A DNA stretch of 19,947 nucleotides, taken from assembly GCA_964423225.1 (NCBI GenBank), contig CAYREE010000030.1, forward strand, positions 1 to 19,947, written 5' to 3'. The stretch is from CAYREE01 sp964423225 (GTDB lineage Archaea; Altiarchaeota; Altiarchaeia; IMC4; SCGC-AAA252-I15). Below, one piece after another: positions 12,052 through 19,947 of the stretch. Position 1 is the stretch's first letter. The number at the start of each line of letters is the position of its first letter. The notes under the pieces were generated by a model. The model did not search any database. It was not told the origin of the DNA and saw only the letters and a list, made by a program, of their open reading frames with translations. Both the position numbers and the translations under genes were made by a program.

Positions 12052-13518
12052 ATGGTTCCTCGACAGGTTTTTAACCGGAGAGATTTTTTAAGAACTGCTG
12101 CAGCAGGTGCTTTGGCAACTCAATTTCCAGACCTGGTTCCCGCGGCGGATGAGAAAAAAGCCCAGAAAGGGGATGAGAAAGCGAATTCAATGTCGGATTT
12201 TATGATTATCCAGATGCCTTCTGAGGTTACCCGGCAAATGGAGGTTAATAAAAAAGCTCAGAAGCCGTTGATGGCTCTTCTTTCTGATGGAACGAAACGT
12301 GCTGAATTATCCTTAGCACAATTAGTTGAAAGGTCTGCAACTTTATCAACTTATCCGATGCGTCGAGGAGATGAACTCATCTACGGCGACATATTTGCAT
12401 TAAAGCTAAATGAGTATGATGAAGCACAAAGACTGGCTGATAAGGTTGATGTTGAGGCAGTGAAAATGCCTGGATTACATCTAATGGCTTCTATCTATGA
12501 TCGGTTTCCAGGTTATCTATCCACTCTAAACAACCAACAAGTAAATCAACTAGCCCTTGGTGTAGTATCATACGTGGCAAAAGAACAGACTGATTTATCA
12601 GAACGTCCCCTAGTGACTCGTGGATCTAATATGCTGTCTTTGCTTTATGAGTCGTCTGCATTCACTCCCAGATTAATCCAAGGCATTGGAAAAACATATG
12701 GATTGAATATGGTGGGTATCCATGGGGGATCAGAAGTTAAAGAAGGTGCGGATACTAAAGGAGATTATCTCAGGGATGTTGGCAGGCTTGCAGCTGATCG
12801 AACGAGACTTGGTTTGATATGGAATTTCACTCATTCTAATGATACTCATATTGTATTGCGGAAATATCCGGAAAACGCATCAGTTAGAGAGATACTTGAG
12901 AAAGATGCTATTAGTGGGGGAGAATTAGCAAAAGCATTGGTTGAAGGCCAAGTTGAGGGGATTGGAAAAGTAAGGAAATCAGGTGGAAAACCCATTGAGG
13001 AAATTAATCTGAGCCATCTCACCTTTTTCCTTGAGGGTTGTCTACAGGCTGATTTCGCCCAGTATCATATGAATTCAGAAGTATTCAAGTGTTCAGATGA
13101 ACATGGTCTCCCAGTCACAGGCCTACCATTGATAGCAACCGCTTCTCAGCATGGTATGATTGGAAATGATTTTTCAAGACTTCGAGATGATGGTATTATG
13201 CATAAGAGTAAGTTTCAATTAGCCTTTAATAGACTGTCGATTGCACTTGGAGATCCTGTTTTGGTATCGCATCTTCTGGGGATCGATAGGGATATCGGTC
13301 GAAGTTTTGAAGCTATCCATAAAATTGGGTTAGCACCTACTCGTCAGGATATGGTTGTGTATAGTCCAAATGTCATTAACATAGATGAGTTAGCAGGTGG
13401 ATTAGTGAGGGATTTGAAGCTTCCTCCTCTTCCAGAAAAGAGAAGACCATTAAATCCTGGACAACAACGTTCAATGGAAATATCAATGGATAATGTTTTA
13501 AGAGATTATTTTTCCTGA
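12052..13518 (+). CDS. Unknown protein with Tat export signal
   Basis: A 488-residue protein. Residues 8-25 read NRRDFLRTAAAGALATQF, a classical twin-arginine signal with the Arg pair at 9-10; cleavage may fall after VPAA. It is therefore probably folded, perhaps with a cofactor, in the cytoplasm and exported. No lipobox follows, so it is likely free or loosely surface-bound. The mature part has no membrane helix and I recognise no family. Notable stretches are MVGIHGGSEVKEGADTKGDY, WNFTHSNDTH and ATASQHGMIGNDF, all with His and Asp. It diverges from mtnP and stands alone. Whether it binds metal or an organic cofactor is unknown. Confidence 0.72.
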   Translation: MVPRQVFNRRDFLRTAAAGALATQFPDLVPAADEKKAQKGDEKANSMSDFMIIQMPSEVTRQMEVNKKAQKPLMALLSDGTKRAELSLAQLVERSATLSTYPMRRGDELIYGDIFALKLNEYDEAQRLADKVDVEAVKMPGLHLMASIYDRFPGYLSTLNNQQVNQLALGVVSYVAKEQTDLSERPLVTRGSNMLSLLYESSAFTPRLIQGIGKTYGLNMVGIHGGSEVKEGADTKGDYLRDVGRLAADRTRLGLIWNFTHSNDTHIVLRKYPENASVREILEKDAISGGELAKALVEGQVEGIGKVRKSGGKPIEEINLSHLTFFLEGCLQADFAQYHMNSEVFKCSDEHGLPVTGLPLIATASQHGMIGNDFSRLRDDGIMHKSKFQLAFNRLSIALGDPVLVSHLLGIDRDIGRSFEAIHKIGLAPTRQDMVVYSPNVINIDELAGGLVRDLKLPPLPEKRRPLNPGQQRSMEISMDNVLRDYFS

Positions 13519-13541
13519 AAATCCTTGTTTGGATTATACTA

Positions 13542-13676
13542 TTATGCTGATAATGTTGGTATTTGTTCCCTTAATTCTTTGTCGAATCTGGGTATTATCA
13601 CACATTCATGCAGGTGTGGGCCTTTGTATGCATTCCTGAAGCGATATGTGCTGAAAGCTTTAAGAAGACAATTCAT
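13542..13676 (-). CDS. Predicted 44-residue small protein
   Basis: The frame starts MNCLLKAFSTYRFRNAYKGP and ends ELREQIPTLSA. It begins 10 bases after the stop of the 212-residue gene on the same strand and ends 23 bases from the convergent Tat-protein gene, filling an otherwise empty gap. Codons such as AGG, AGA and ATA match its neighbours. There is no clear ribosome site. It may be a separate small gene translated with the upstream one; I see no family. Confidence 0.38.
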   Translation of the reverse strand: MNCLLKAFSTYRFRNAYKGPHLHECVIIPRFDKELREQIPTLSA

Positions 13677-13686
13677 GAAAGAATCA

Positions 13687-14325
13687 TTATAGACTGCGTG
13701 TAAACTTGTATTTTCCGTCTAGACTATAATATTTTTTCACTGGTTTTGCATCTGACTGGTTCAAATCCTCTGTTTTTACGAGTATATGTGTTCCCCTCGC
13801 CTTCCAGGCTTCTTTCAATGTTATTCGAGTATCTTGGTTTTCACAGATTATCTTACCGCGCCTGGAGGATATAATCCTATCAACCATTTCAGGTGTAAGA
13901 TTCTGCCCGTTGTATATCTGTGAATCTTCAATCTCGTCTACTGTGAATCTTGCGACAGGTATAACTCTCCCAGTCCTTGATTTCTGGTTTCTAGCATATA
14001 AGTCCATCCCTTTTCCCTGTTCAATAGATGGTTTATAGAAGAATAACCTGTATTTTTGCATCTGGTGATGGCCAGGTTTCGGTGTCTTGTCTGCTGCAAG
14101 CGTCGTGATTGCCCAAGCCTCCTTGTCATCTGACATACGGACTTTATTGAATGTGTTTCCATGTATGCTAAGCGATCCTGGTTGACCAGCCATATATTGG
14201 TTTACATCTCCATCAGAAGCATTGAATTCTTTCAATTGATTCCATCCGAATTCCATTCCAAAATCGCATATTTGCGGTCCCATATCCCGACGGTCATATG
14301 CTAGTGTTCTGATCTTAAACTTCAT
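13687..14325 (-). CDS. Hypothetical protein, 212 residues
   Basis: A soluble, basic protein that I do not recognise. It begins MKFKIRTLAYDRRDMGPQIC and ends in a Lys/Arg-rich segment. No signal peptide, membrane helix or enzyme motif is seen. Residues 145-180 (TPEMVDRIISSRRGKIICEN, then DTRITLKEAW) suggest an alpha/beta fold. It lies 49 bases downstream of the RNase HI gene on the same strand. TTTTTATC (14346-14353 on plus as GATAAAAA) is a possible TATA box. A nucleic-acid role would be a guess from the neighbour and charge only. Confidence 0.6.
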   Translation of the reverse strand: MKFKIRTLAYDRRDMGPQICDFGMEFGWNQLKEFNASDGDVNQYMAGQPGSLSIHGNTFNKVRMSDDKEAWAITTLAADKTPKPGHHQMQKYRLFFYKPSIEQGKGMDLYARNQKSRTGRVIPVARFTVDEIEDSQIYNGQNLTPEMVDRIISSRRGKIICENQDTRITLKEAWKARGTHILVKTEDLNQSDAKPVKKYYSLDGKYKFTRSL

Positions 14326-14374
14326 TATAAATTTTCTGGAAGTTCAATGATAAAAACAGTTTTTTTTAAACTTA

Positions 14375-14812
14375 CTAATACTTTTTTTTCTTAAACTGTC
14401 GTTTTTCTTCTCTATTCAATGTTTGGTTTACTAGTTTGTCTGCTTGTTTTATATCTGGATTATCCCTAGGAGAATGATCATACTCTACGTTGTCGAATTT
14501 ACCCTCTAACTTCTTTACTATCCCATAAAGCGGTTTAAGTTTCTTGTTCTTTACCCTGAATTCACCGGTTAATTGGCTTATCATCAGCTGACTGTCTGAC
14601 TGGACATGGATTTTATCCGCCCCGTATTCTATCGCCTTTTCAAGAGCCTTGATAAGAGCCATGTATTCAGCCTGATTATTCGTTTTAACGCCGAAAAACA
14701 CACCTTCTTCAAAAAGAATGATATCATTCATACTCATTATCAAAAAGCCTCCAGCAGCCATGCCAGGGTTTCCCCGGCTTCCACCATCCGACACAATCTT
14801 TAATTCACTCAT
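14375..14812 (-). CDS. rnhA: Ribonuclease HI
   Basis: A 145-residue enzyme that cuts the RNA strand of RNA-DNA hybrids. The catalytic carboxylates are in place: D9 in SDGGSRGNPG, E49 in NNQAEYMAL, D73 in QSDSQL and D125 in KQADKLVNQ. It is the shorter archaeal/Bacillus-type RNase H with a minimal basic protrusion (FRVKNKKLKPLYG). The tail is very basic (REEKRQFKKKKY). A TATA-like ATTATATC lies about 33 bases upstream of the ATG, so it may be transcribed apart from the ZIP gene 46 bases before it. Confidence 0.93.
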   Translation of the reverse strand: MSELKIVSDGGSRGNPGMAAGGFLIMSMNDIILFEEGVFFGVKTNNQAEYMALIKALEKAIEYGADKIHVQSDSQLMISQLTGEFRVKNKKLKPLYGIVKKLEGKFDNVEYDHSPRDNPDIKQADKLVNQTLNREEKRQFKKKKY

Positions 14813-14858
14813 TATAAGCTATTCATTGGTTTTAGAAAGATATAATCCATACAAACTT

Positions 14859-15725
14859 TCAATCACTATTGGGGCCGAGATCATATTCTTGATCGTGGCC
14901 TCCTTCCCCCTGTTCGTCTTCTAAATGAATTTCCCTGTCATACTCAAGTTCATGCTTATCTGAGTTTTCATGCTTGTCATGATGTTCATGGGGTAATGCA
15001 TTGAATGCCATTGATAGGACAAGTATTCCTAATACAAGTGCTATTGTCTGGGTTATCATCTTTCCTGGCGCTGACTCTTTGTGCAATTCAGGCATTAGGT
15101 CTGCTGTTGCTATATAGATGAAGCCACCTGCGGCAAAAGCTATTGCATACGGTATGAGATATTGGACTTCTGAGAGGAATATATAACCTGTTAATGCGCC
15201 AAGGATTGCCATTGATGCAGATAAGAAGTTGTATGCCAATGCTTTCCGGCTCTTCATACCTGAGTGTATTAATACTGAGAAGTCTCCGAATTCCTGTGGT
15301 ATCTCGTGTAATGCAATCGCTAGGGTTGTGACTAAGCCTAGTTGTATGTCGATCAGATATGCTGCTGTGATGATTATCCCATCAATAAAGTTGTGGAAGC
15401 CGTCTGCAACCAGGTTCAGGTATGCGACTGGTCTAACCGTACATTCCTCGTGTCCACAATGGTGCCAGTGGATGAATTTCTCAAATATGAAGAAGACAAC
15501 TATTCCCGCAAGTACAAGAGTGAATGTTTGTCCTCCAATCTCATGGTATGCTTCTGGGATCAGGTGTATGAATGATGCTGCAAGAAGGCTGCCCGAGGCA
15601 AATGCGACAAATAGTATGAGGAATGAGTGCAGTTTCTTCTTACTGATGATAAGGCTTAATATCCCTATTAGCGACAAACAGCTGATTAGTATGACACTAC
15701 TTAAGATTAAAAGAAGAGCCTCCAT
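14859..15725 (-). CDS. ZIP-family divalent metal transporter
   Basis: A 288-residue membrane protein with about eight helices. The two metal-site helices carry HNFIDG (residues 111-116) and HEIPQEFGD (140-148), the ZIP signatures for zinc, iron or related ions. HWHHCGHEEC (86-95) in the loop after the third helix, and a long C-terminal tail rich in His, Asp and Glu (from about residue 243), probably bind metal. In many ZIPs the His-rich region is the loop after the third helix; a long His-acid tail after the last helix is less usual. It faces a NikR-like regulator across a 76-base gap. TTATAAAT in that gap predicts a leaderless transcript. Confidence 0.92.
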   Translation of the reverse strand: MEALLLILSSVILISCLSLIGILSLIISKKKLHSFLILFVAFASGSLLAASFIHLIPEAYHEIGGQTFTLVLAGIVVFFIFEKFIHWHHCGHEECTVRPVAYLNLVADGFHNFIDGIIITAAYLIDIQLGLVTTLAIALHEIPQEFGDFSVLIHSGMKSRKALAYNFLSASMAILGALTGYIFLSEVQYLIPYAIAFAAGGFIYIATADLMPELHKESAPGKMITQTIALVLGILVLSMAFNALPHEHHDKHENSDKHELEYDREIHLEDEQGEGGHDQEYDLGPNSD

Positions 15726-15740
15726 AAGGTTTATAAGATT

Positions 15741-15770
15741 ATTATTAATATTTATAAATTTGTTAATAAT
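15741..15770. promoter_or_regulatory. Possible operator between the ZIP gene and its regulator
   Basis: ATTATTAA (15741-15748) and TTAATAAT (15763-15770) form a perfect inverted repeat around the TATA element ATTTATAAATT (15750-15760). Reading six bases per arm gives TTATTA-N16-TAATAA, the NikR spacing. The whole region is AT-rich, so a chance repeat is a real possibility. Confidence 0.45.
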
Positions 15771-15801
15771 TTATTGGTTTTTTTGTTGAATTGTTATTAA
15801 A

Positions 15802-16185
15802 ATGGCGATTATTAGCATATCTCTACCAAACGAAGTTGTGGAGGATCTTGATAGGATCGTATCTCAGGGCGGGTTCAAGGGCAGGTCTGATGCTATCCGA
15901 AACTCGATCAACCTGATCTCTCGGGATGTGGATGAATCTAAAGAGATTGATGGAAGGGTCAGTGGGGTTCTCGTCCTTGTCCATGATGAGAAATATGAGC
16001 AAGTATTCAGTAAAGCAAGACATGACTTCGAAGATCTGATTAAGACCTCTATCCATAATCAGCTTGGTGGCGGTAAATGTCTTGAATTATTCCTCTTGGA
16101 GGGCGAGTCTGAAAAAGTTACTGAATTGCTTAAGGCATGTAGGAAGAGTGGCCGGGCAGAATATTTAAAATTGATTACAACTTGA
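15802..16185 (+). CDS. NikR-like CopG/ACT metalloregulator with altered metal site
   Basis: A 127-residue protein of the NikR family. The N-terminal RHH domain reads ISISLPNEVVEDLDRIV and GGFKGRSDAIRNSI. In the C-terminal domain three of the four nickel ligands align: H74, H85 and C93 (E. coli H76, H87, C95). The fourth, H89, is Gln (Q87), and the SIHNQLGGGKC loop is changed. The spacing between ligand positions is identical to the true NikR in this window. It faces a ZIP transporter 76 bases away, so it probably represses metal uptake, perhaps for zinc or iron rather than nickel (inference). No ribosome site is seen. Confidence 0.88.
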   Translation: MAIISISLPNEVVEDLDRIVSQGGFKGRSDAIRNSINLISRDVDESKEIDGRVSGVLVLVHDEKYEQVFSKARHDFEDLIKTSIHNQLGGGKCLELFLLEGESEKVTELLKACRKSGRAEYLKLITT

Positions 16186-16191
16186 TTTCTT

Positions 16192-17196
16192 TCACTTGCA
16201 AATACCATCTTCACAGCCACTACTACATCTTTCATGTGGATTGGCTTCAGAGGTTATTGACTCCCCTTCTAAAGCTTTCCTATAAACACATCTTGCCTCT
16301 TGTGTCCCTGGTTTCTGACAGATTGGAGTAGTCTTTTGAATATAGACGTCGTTTCGATAGCATATCTTTTCTAATGTCTGGTTTCCGCAATCACTGTTTA
16401 ACCTACAAGCAATTGGAGTAAGAGTTGATGATGTTGTAGTTAGCATGGTTGTAACTGTTGTTGTCGGTTCTGGAATTTCTTCCTCGTATTTATCGCATAT
16501 TCCTGTATCATCCAGATCCTTGCAGCATTCTTGCCCTATTCTCACATATGGTTCATTGCATTCTGGGAGAGTTGGTTTCACTATTGCTTCTTCTGCTGGC
16601 CCGGTTCCTGCAGGTGCTAGGATTATCCATAGGATCAGTATGAATGCAATAGATATCATGAGGGTTGAGGAGAGTAATCCTGCTAGTATTATCTTATCGC
16701 TCTTTCCAAAAAGCTTCAGTGCCTTCGTGAAAATATATCTTAAATGTCGGTAGCATCCTAGGAATATCGTCATTATTGATATGAAAAAAATACTCCTCAG
16801 AATGAAAATCTTATATCTACTTATTATTGGATATAATGCAACACCAAATCCTGATAAGATATCTGATACATGGTTTGAATAGATGAATCCTGCGAATAAG
16901 AGGATGAATAATACGGATAATAGTGTGAATGTTTTAAGTAGGAAGCTCTTATTCTTGGTCTTTATCAATAGTTGTAGTATCTCTAGCTCTACAATGAATG
17001 TTAATAGGAATCCGAGGGTTACAAGCCAGTTATCTTGTAATGCACTCATGTAATTCGTGAATCCTGCGAATACACCGAATATGGTGAGTATCTGCCAGTT
17101 GCTGGTTATGAAAACTTCGAGAGAGACGGTTTCATGTTTATTCTTTCTCTCATCAAGTATGCCCTCTCCAACCGGATCTCCTTCTTCATTACTCAT
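16192..17196 (-). CDS. Membrane protein with Thr-rich linker and Cys-rich outer domain
   Basis: A 334-residue protein. About five membrane helices lie at residues 33-50, 57-79, 88-106, 131-148 and 169-193. They are followed by an outer part: a Cys-rich stretch with a calcium-loop-like DLDDTGICD (227-235), a Thr/Ser-rich linker (245-260, likely glycosylated), and a second Cys-rich domain with paired CxxxC and CxxC spacing to the C-terminus. This layout is common in surface proteins of uncultivated archaea. Function is unknown. It converges on the regulator gene with only 6 bases between. TATTTATAG near 17222-17230 is the likely TATA box. Confidence 0.75.
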   Translation of the reverse strand: MSNEEGDPVGEGILDERKNKHETVSLEVFITSNWQILTIFGVFAGFTNYMSALQDNWLVTLGFLLTFIVELEILQLLIKTKNKSFLLKTFTLLSVLFILLFAGFIYSNHVSDILSGFGVALYPIISRYKIFILRSIFFISIMTIFLGCYRHLRYIFTKALKLFGKSDKIILAGLLSSTLMISIAFILILWIILAPAGTGPAEEAIVKPTLPECNEPYVRIGQECCKDLDDTGICDKYEEEIPEPTTTVTTMLTTTSSTLTPIACRLNSDCGNQTLEKICYRNDVYIQKTTPICQKPGTQEARCVYRKALEGESITSEANPHERCSSGCEDGICK

Positions 17197-17340
17197 CTTT
17201 TCAAAGCATAGAGTATCATTCTATAAATAGATATAGTTTTGTCTAGAACATGAATAAGTTATTGTTTTTGACATTTTTTTATCGACTTCTTAAATTATAT
17301 CCTATTCATCCCTGTTTTAATCCGATTAACTTACATGTAA

Positions 17341-19038
17341 CTATGTTTTTTGATTTTCGATGACATAAAAGCTCTGTGTTTTCGATATATTGGATAATGA
17401 TCCATCGCTACAATTCACATACCACTCATGCGATCCGATTGGGATCGAAGATATGTTTATTCTCCTTACTGTATTTGAAAGCACCCCGAACATGGTTTCA
17501 ACAGATGACTCATCAAGATATATAGTGCAGTTCTTTCCCTGATCGTGTTCCCTGTCTGAATAATTGAATGTAAAACCAATCTTCCCTTCGGAAACTTCAA
17601 CCTCTCCTACTGGCGTAATCAAATTTATGATTGGTGCACTATTTTTCAAAGTGTGATTATACCTGACATTTCCATTTTTGTATTCTATGAATTCTAAGGT
17701 TACATTATATGGGCTGACCGTGAACCTATTATATCCTTTTTCACATATTACCCAATCCCAAAGTACCGCCCTTGTTGGCATGCATGTTTGCATACCCCCT
17801 CCCACAGACCCTGCGATATAATTCGTATAGTTTATCCTATCAAAATCGGACCAATTCGCATAGTCATGTGCAAATAAATGATTGTGTCCAAATACGAAGA
17901 ACTGGACATTATACTCTTCCATAAGATGGTTTATTGCTCTTTGACCTGTTGGACCTCCTGTATGAGACCATAGACCACCACCATCACCGTACTCATAACC
18001 GGCGATATAATGGCCTGCTCCACCAACTATATGGTGTGATATTATAAACTTCCATTTTTTATCGGATCTTCTTAAAGTTTCATTAAGCCAGTCGAATTGA
18101 GTCTTGTCTAATTCCCAGTCTTCAGGTTTGTCGGGTGCGGTATTCCTATTTCTGTCATAACTGTTGATTATCACAAATAGGGCATCACCCCAGTCGAATG
18201 CATAATAATTTTCTTTTGGTCCACCACCTTGGTGATATGTTTTATTTGTTGGAGATGGCCAATATTTTAACCTGGCTTTCAGGGACCATTCCTTCAATTT
18301 CTGTGTATGGCCTGCGGTTCCATTATAGTCTATTTCACCATCGTGATTACCTAAAGCCATATAAACTGGAATGCTGAGCGTCTCATACCTGGTTCTGGCA
18401 AATCTGTATCTTTCATATGCTTCTTCGAGGCTTCTTACACCAGTTTTTCCAATATGGGTCATTCCTGTATCTCCAGTATCTATTATAAAATCAGGATGGT
18501 CGTTTTTCATCAGTGTAAAAATTCTATCTGTTATCGAAAGTTCAACTGGTTTATCTATATACTTTGATATGTGGGTGTCGGTAATATGGGTAAAAACAAA
18601 GGTTTCCCCTTTCATTCTTCTGGTAGTAAAATTATATTCCATTGATCCTACGTCAAAATTGCGGGGTGGATGACTCGTCTTATTGCTCCTTATTCTTGCC
18701 CTGTAATAGTATATTGTGCTTTCATTTAATCTTGTCAGAAATACTTCGCTTGGCATGTTTGCTGGCACATCGTATAAGATTGTTGAATTCTGTGTGTATT
18801 GCCCGCTATTTGATCCGTATTCAATATAGTAGTCTCTATCATACTCGGATATCATGCTCACAAGGGCGCTTTTGTCTGTAACCGCAGTTATGAATAGTCT
18901 ATTTAGGATGATCTCCTCGTCTTCTACATTATCGGTTTGTATGGATGGATAATCGCTTGGTATTGTCATGCATGCTGAGATAAGTATTATTGCTAGTAGG
19001 CATGATGTCTTTCTAAGAGAATCATTGATGTTCATCAT
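17341..19038 (-). CDS. Exported lipoprotein-like calcineurin-type metallophosphoesterase
   Basis: A 565-residue protein. I chose the first ATG of an ATGATG pair (19038); the frame is open to a GTG at 19080, but that would put a polar extension before the signal. Residues 10-23 form a signal with the lipobox-like LISAC (C23). An Ig-like domain (about 45-140) precedes a metallophosphoesterase domain with all metal motifs: D154 and H156 (TDTH), D190 (DTGDTG), N231 and H232 (GNHDG), H335/H336 (ISHH), H385 and H387 (GHNH). A C-terminal beta domain follows. Many NxS/T sites suggest surface glycosylation. The layout recalls purple acid phosphatases. It probably hydrolyses phosphate esters outside the cell; the substrate is unknown. 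Confidence 0.88.
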   Translation of the reverse strand: MMNINDSLRKTSCLLAIILISACMTIPSDYPSIQTDNVEDEEIILNRLFITAVTDKSALVSMISEYDRDYYIEYGSNSGQYTQNSTILYDVPANMPSEVFLTRLNESTIYYYRARIRSNKTSHPPRNFDVGSMEYNFTTRRMKGETFVFTHITDTHISKYIDKPVELSITDRIFTLMKNDHPDFIIDTGDTGMTHIGKTGVRSLEEAYERYRFARTRYETLSIPVYMALGNHDGEIDYNGTAGHTQKLKEWSLKARLKYWPSPTNKTYHQGGGPKENYYAFDWGDALFVIINSYDRNRNTAPDKPEDWELDKTQFDWLNETLRRSDKKWKFIISHHIVGGAGHYIAGYEYGDGGGLWSHTGGPTGQRAINHLMEEYNVQFFVFGHNHLFAHDYANWSDFDRINYTNYIAGSVGGGMQTCMPTRAVLWDWVICEKGYNRFTVSPYNVTLEFIEYKNGNVRYNHTLKNSAPIINLITPVGEVEVSEGKIGFTFNYSDREHDQGKNCTIYLDESSVETMFGVLSNTVRRINISSIPIGSHEWYVNCSDGSLSNISKTQSFYVIENQKT

Positions 19039-19121
19039 ACAATTATTAGGATTCTTTTTATTATTGAGCTGTGTTGACACAGAATTAGTCTTAACATTTT
19101 ATCTGATTATTTAGAAAAATG

Positions 19122-19146
19122 AAAAAAGAAGGGGGAAATCATCCCC
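19122..19146 (-). terminator. Hairpin and T-run after the Cys-rich partial gene
   Basis: On the minus strand GGGG (19146-19143) and CCCC (19135-19132) form a hairpin, followed by TTC and TTTTTT (19127-19122). It begins 10 bases after the stop at 19157 and separates that gene from the phosphoesterase. Confidence 0.55.
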
Positions 19147-19156
19147 TATTTATTGT

Positions 19157-19947
19157 TCAAGTACATGTACAACATACTCCACCAATATAGATTCCGCCTG
19201 TTGTAGGTCCTGATGAAGAAGGCGGTGTTGTAAATGTTGATGCCTGACATGCCGGATTAGAGTATGATGCAGACAAATCTGGAGTACTTGGTGGAGTTTG
19301 GCTTGAACAATGCGATGTACATTTATTTAACCTATCTAGATTACATCTAGCAAGAGTTCCTCCGTATCCAGTATATAATCCATAGCCTCTTGGACAACTT
19401 GAACAAGATGCTGTGGTCATACTTGTTGGATCATCCGAACGTCCTCCTCCAGCAGGTCCTGTTGTACATACTGTTGTTGGTGCTGGTTGTGGCTCACTGA
19501 TATAGCATGCTTGTGTCCTAATCATTGGGGGATCTAGATCATTGCCCATGTAATTAGCAATTTCCTGATCCTCACAAGTGCACACGTTGGTATATCCGCA
19601 TGATCCTGCTGATTCATCACATGCAGCACCCTTGATCTTCTTTCTATCACTGCTATCGCACTGGGCTCCAACAAGAGCTATTTTATACCAGTGGGTGTCA
19701 AGTGCTGTTCCACAAGAAGCGTCTTCACTGAACTCATAACATGTTCCACCACCGCAACTTGCCATGTCACCTCCTCCTTCTTGCGGATCGCTCCAACAAC
19801 TTGGGAAACACTGTGGGAATGACTCTACTGGTGGTCCGACATCTGTTACAATATCCTTACATACATATGATGCAGTTGAAGGGTCATTTAACTTATCTTC
19901 AAAGCCAGATGGGAACATACCATCTTTACATTGTGCATCATCACCTA
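19157..19947 (-). CDS. Cys-rich surface protein, 5' end outside the window
   Basis: A partial gene. The first ATG in the window is at 19918, but the frame continues without a stop to the window edge, so at least 263 residues are coded and the true start lies outside. The visible part is Cys-, Gly-, Ser- and Pro-rich with more than 25 cysteines, including CxxC and CCTC near the end, and low-complexity TTPPSSSGPTTGG. There is no membrane helix in the visible part. It is probably an extracellular disulfide-rich protein like its neighbours at 16192 and 9376. The family is not recognised. Confidence 0.75.
   Translation of the reverse strand, partial: GDDAQCKDGMFPSGFEDKLNDPSTASYVCKDIVTDVGPPVESFPQCFPSCWSDPQEGGGDMASCGGGTCYEFSEDASCGTALDTHWYKIALVGAQCDSSDRKKIKGAACDESAGSCGYTNVCTCEDQEIANYMGNDLDPPMIRTQACYISEPQPAPTTVCTTGPAGGGRSDDPTSMTTASCSSCPRGYGLYTGYGGTLARCNLDRLNKCTSHCSSQTPPSTPDLSASYSNPACQASTFTTPPSSSGPTTGGIYIGGVCCTCT

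Noticed and set aside
19071..19084. CTGTGT-TG-ACACAG inverted repeat upstream of the phosphoesterase as a second NikR site
   Set aside because: The arms share only a few bases with the 1673-1704 site and lack the 16-base spacer, so the resemblance is probably chance.

Overview
This window looks like the chromosome of an uncultivated archaeon. The evidence is a tRNA-Leu gene with an intron at the canonical archaeal 37/38 position, TATA boxes about 25-30 bases before many start codons (often with no leader), GGTGA/GGAGGT ribosome sites inside operons, a NikR/CopG metalloregulator, archaeal-type MTA phosphorylase, and Thr-rich or Cys-rich surface proteins of the kind common in Altiarchaeota and DPANN genomes. 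The exact lineage cannot be fixed from sequence alone. The DNA is AT-rich overall.

Layout. 49-204 is the tRNA. 422-982 is an unknown helix-turn-helix-like protein. 1011-2114 is a nickel-type regulatory unit: NikR, a 28-bp-class operator, and two divergently transcribed paralogous small membrane proteins. 2133-5378 is a tightly packed seven-gene operon resembling the orange-protein (ORP) clusters of sulfate reducers: a DUF134 regulator, a 32-residue small protein, a zinc ribbon, two NifX/NifB-type proteins and two ferredoxin-MinD ATPases. A J-domain protein (5487-5780) diverges from it, and two identical GCCC-AATA-GGGC operators lie between the two promoters.

5781-7913 is the least explained part. 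A 353-residue protein with predicted winged helices is flanked by a duplicated module made of a 42-bp palindrome, an identical 29-bp repeat and a small ORF that is intact upstream and broken downstream. Two further short palindromes with the same half-site stand just before the intact small ORF.

7914-13518 holds a TIM-barrel sugar isomerase/epimerase-like protein, a 640-base weakly coding gap, a very acidic Cys-rich membrane-anchored protein with an HExxH motif, a PqqD-like small protein, an apt-mtnP purine/MTA salvage operon and an unknown 488-residue Tat-exported protein. 13542-16185 holds a small ORF, an unknown 212-residue protein, RNase HI and a ZIP metal transporter. The ZIP gene is divergent from a NikR-like regulator in which one nickel ligand (His) is replaced by Gln. 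16192-19947 is a surface-protein block: a membrane protein with a Cys-rich outer part, a secreted lipoprotein-like metallophosphoesterase, and a Cys-rich protein cut by the window edge.

Two themes recur: metal-responsive CopG/NikR regulators divergent from membrane proteins (1.0-2.1 kb and 14.9-16.2 kb), and palindromic operators placed between TATA boxes and start codons.
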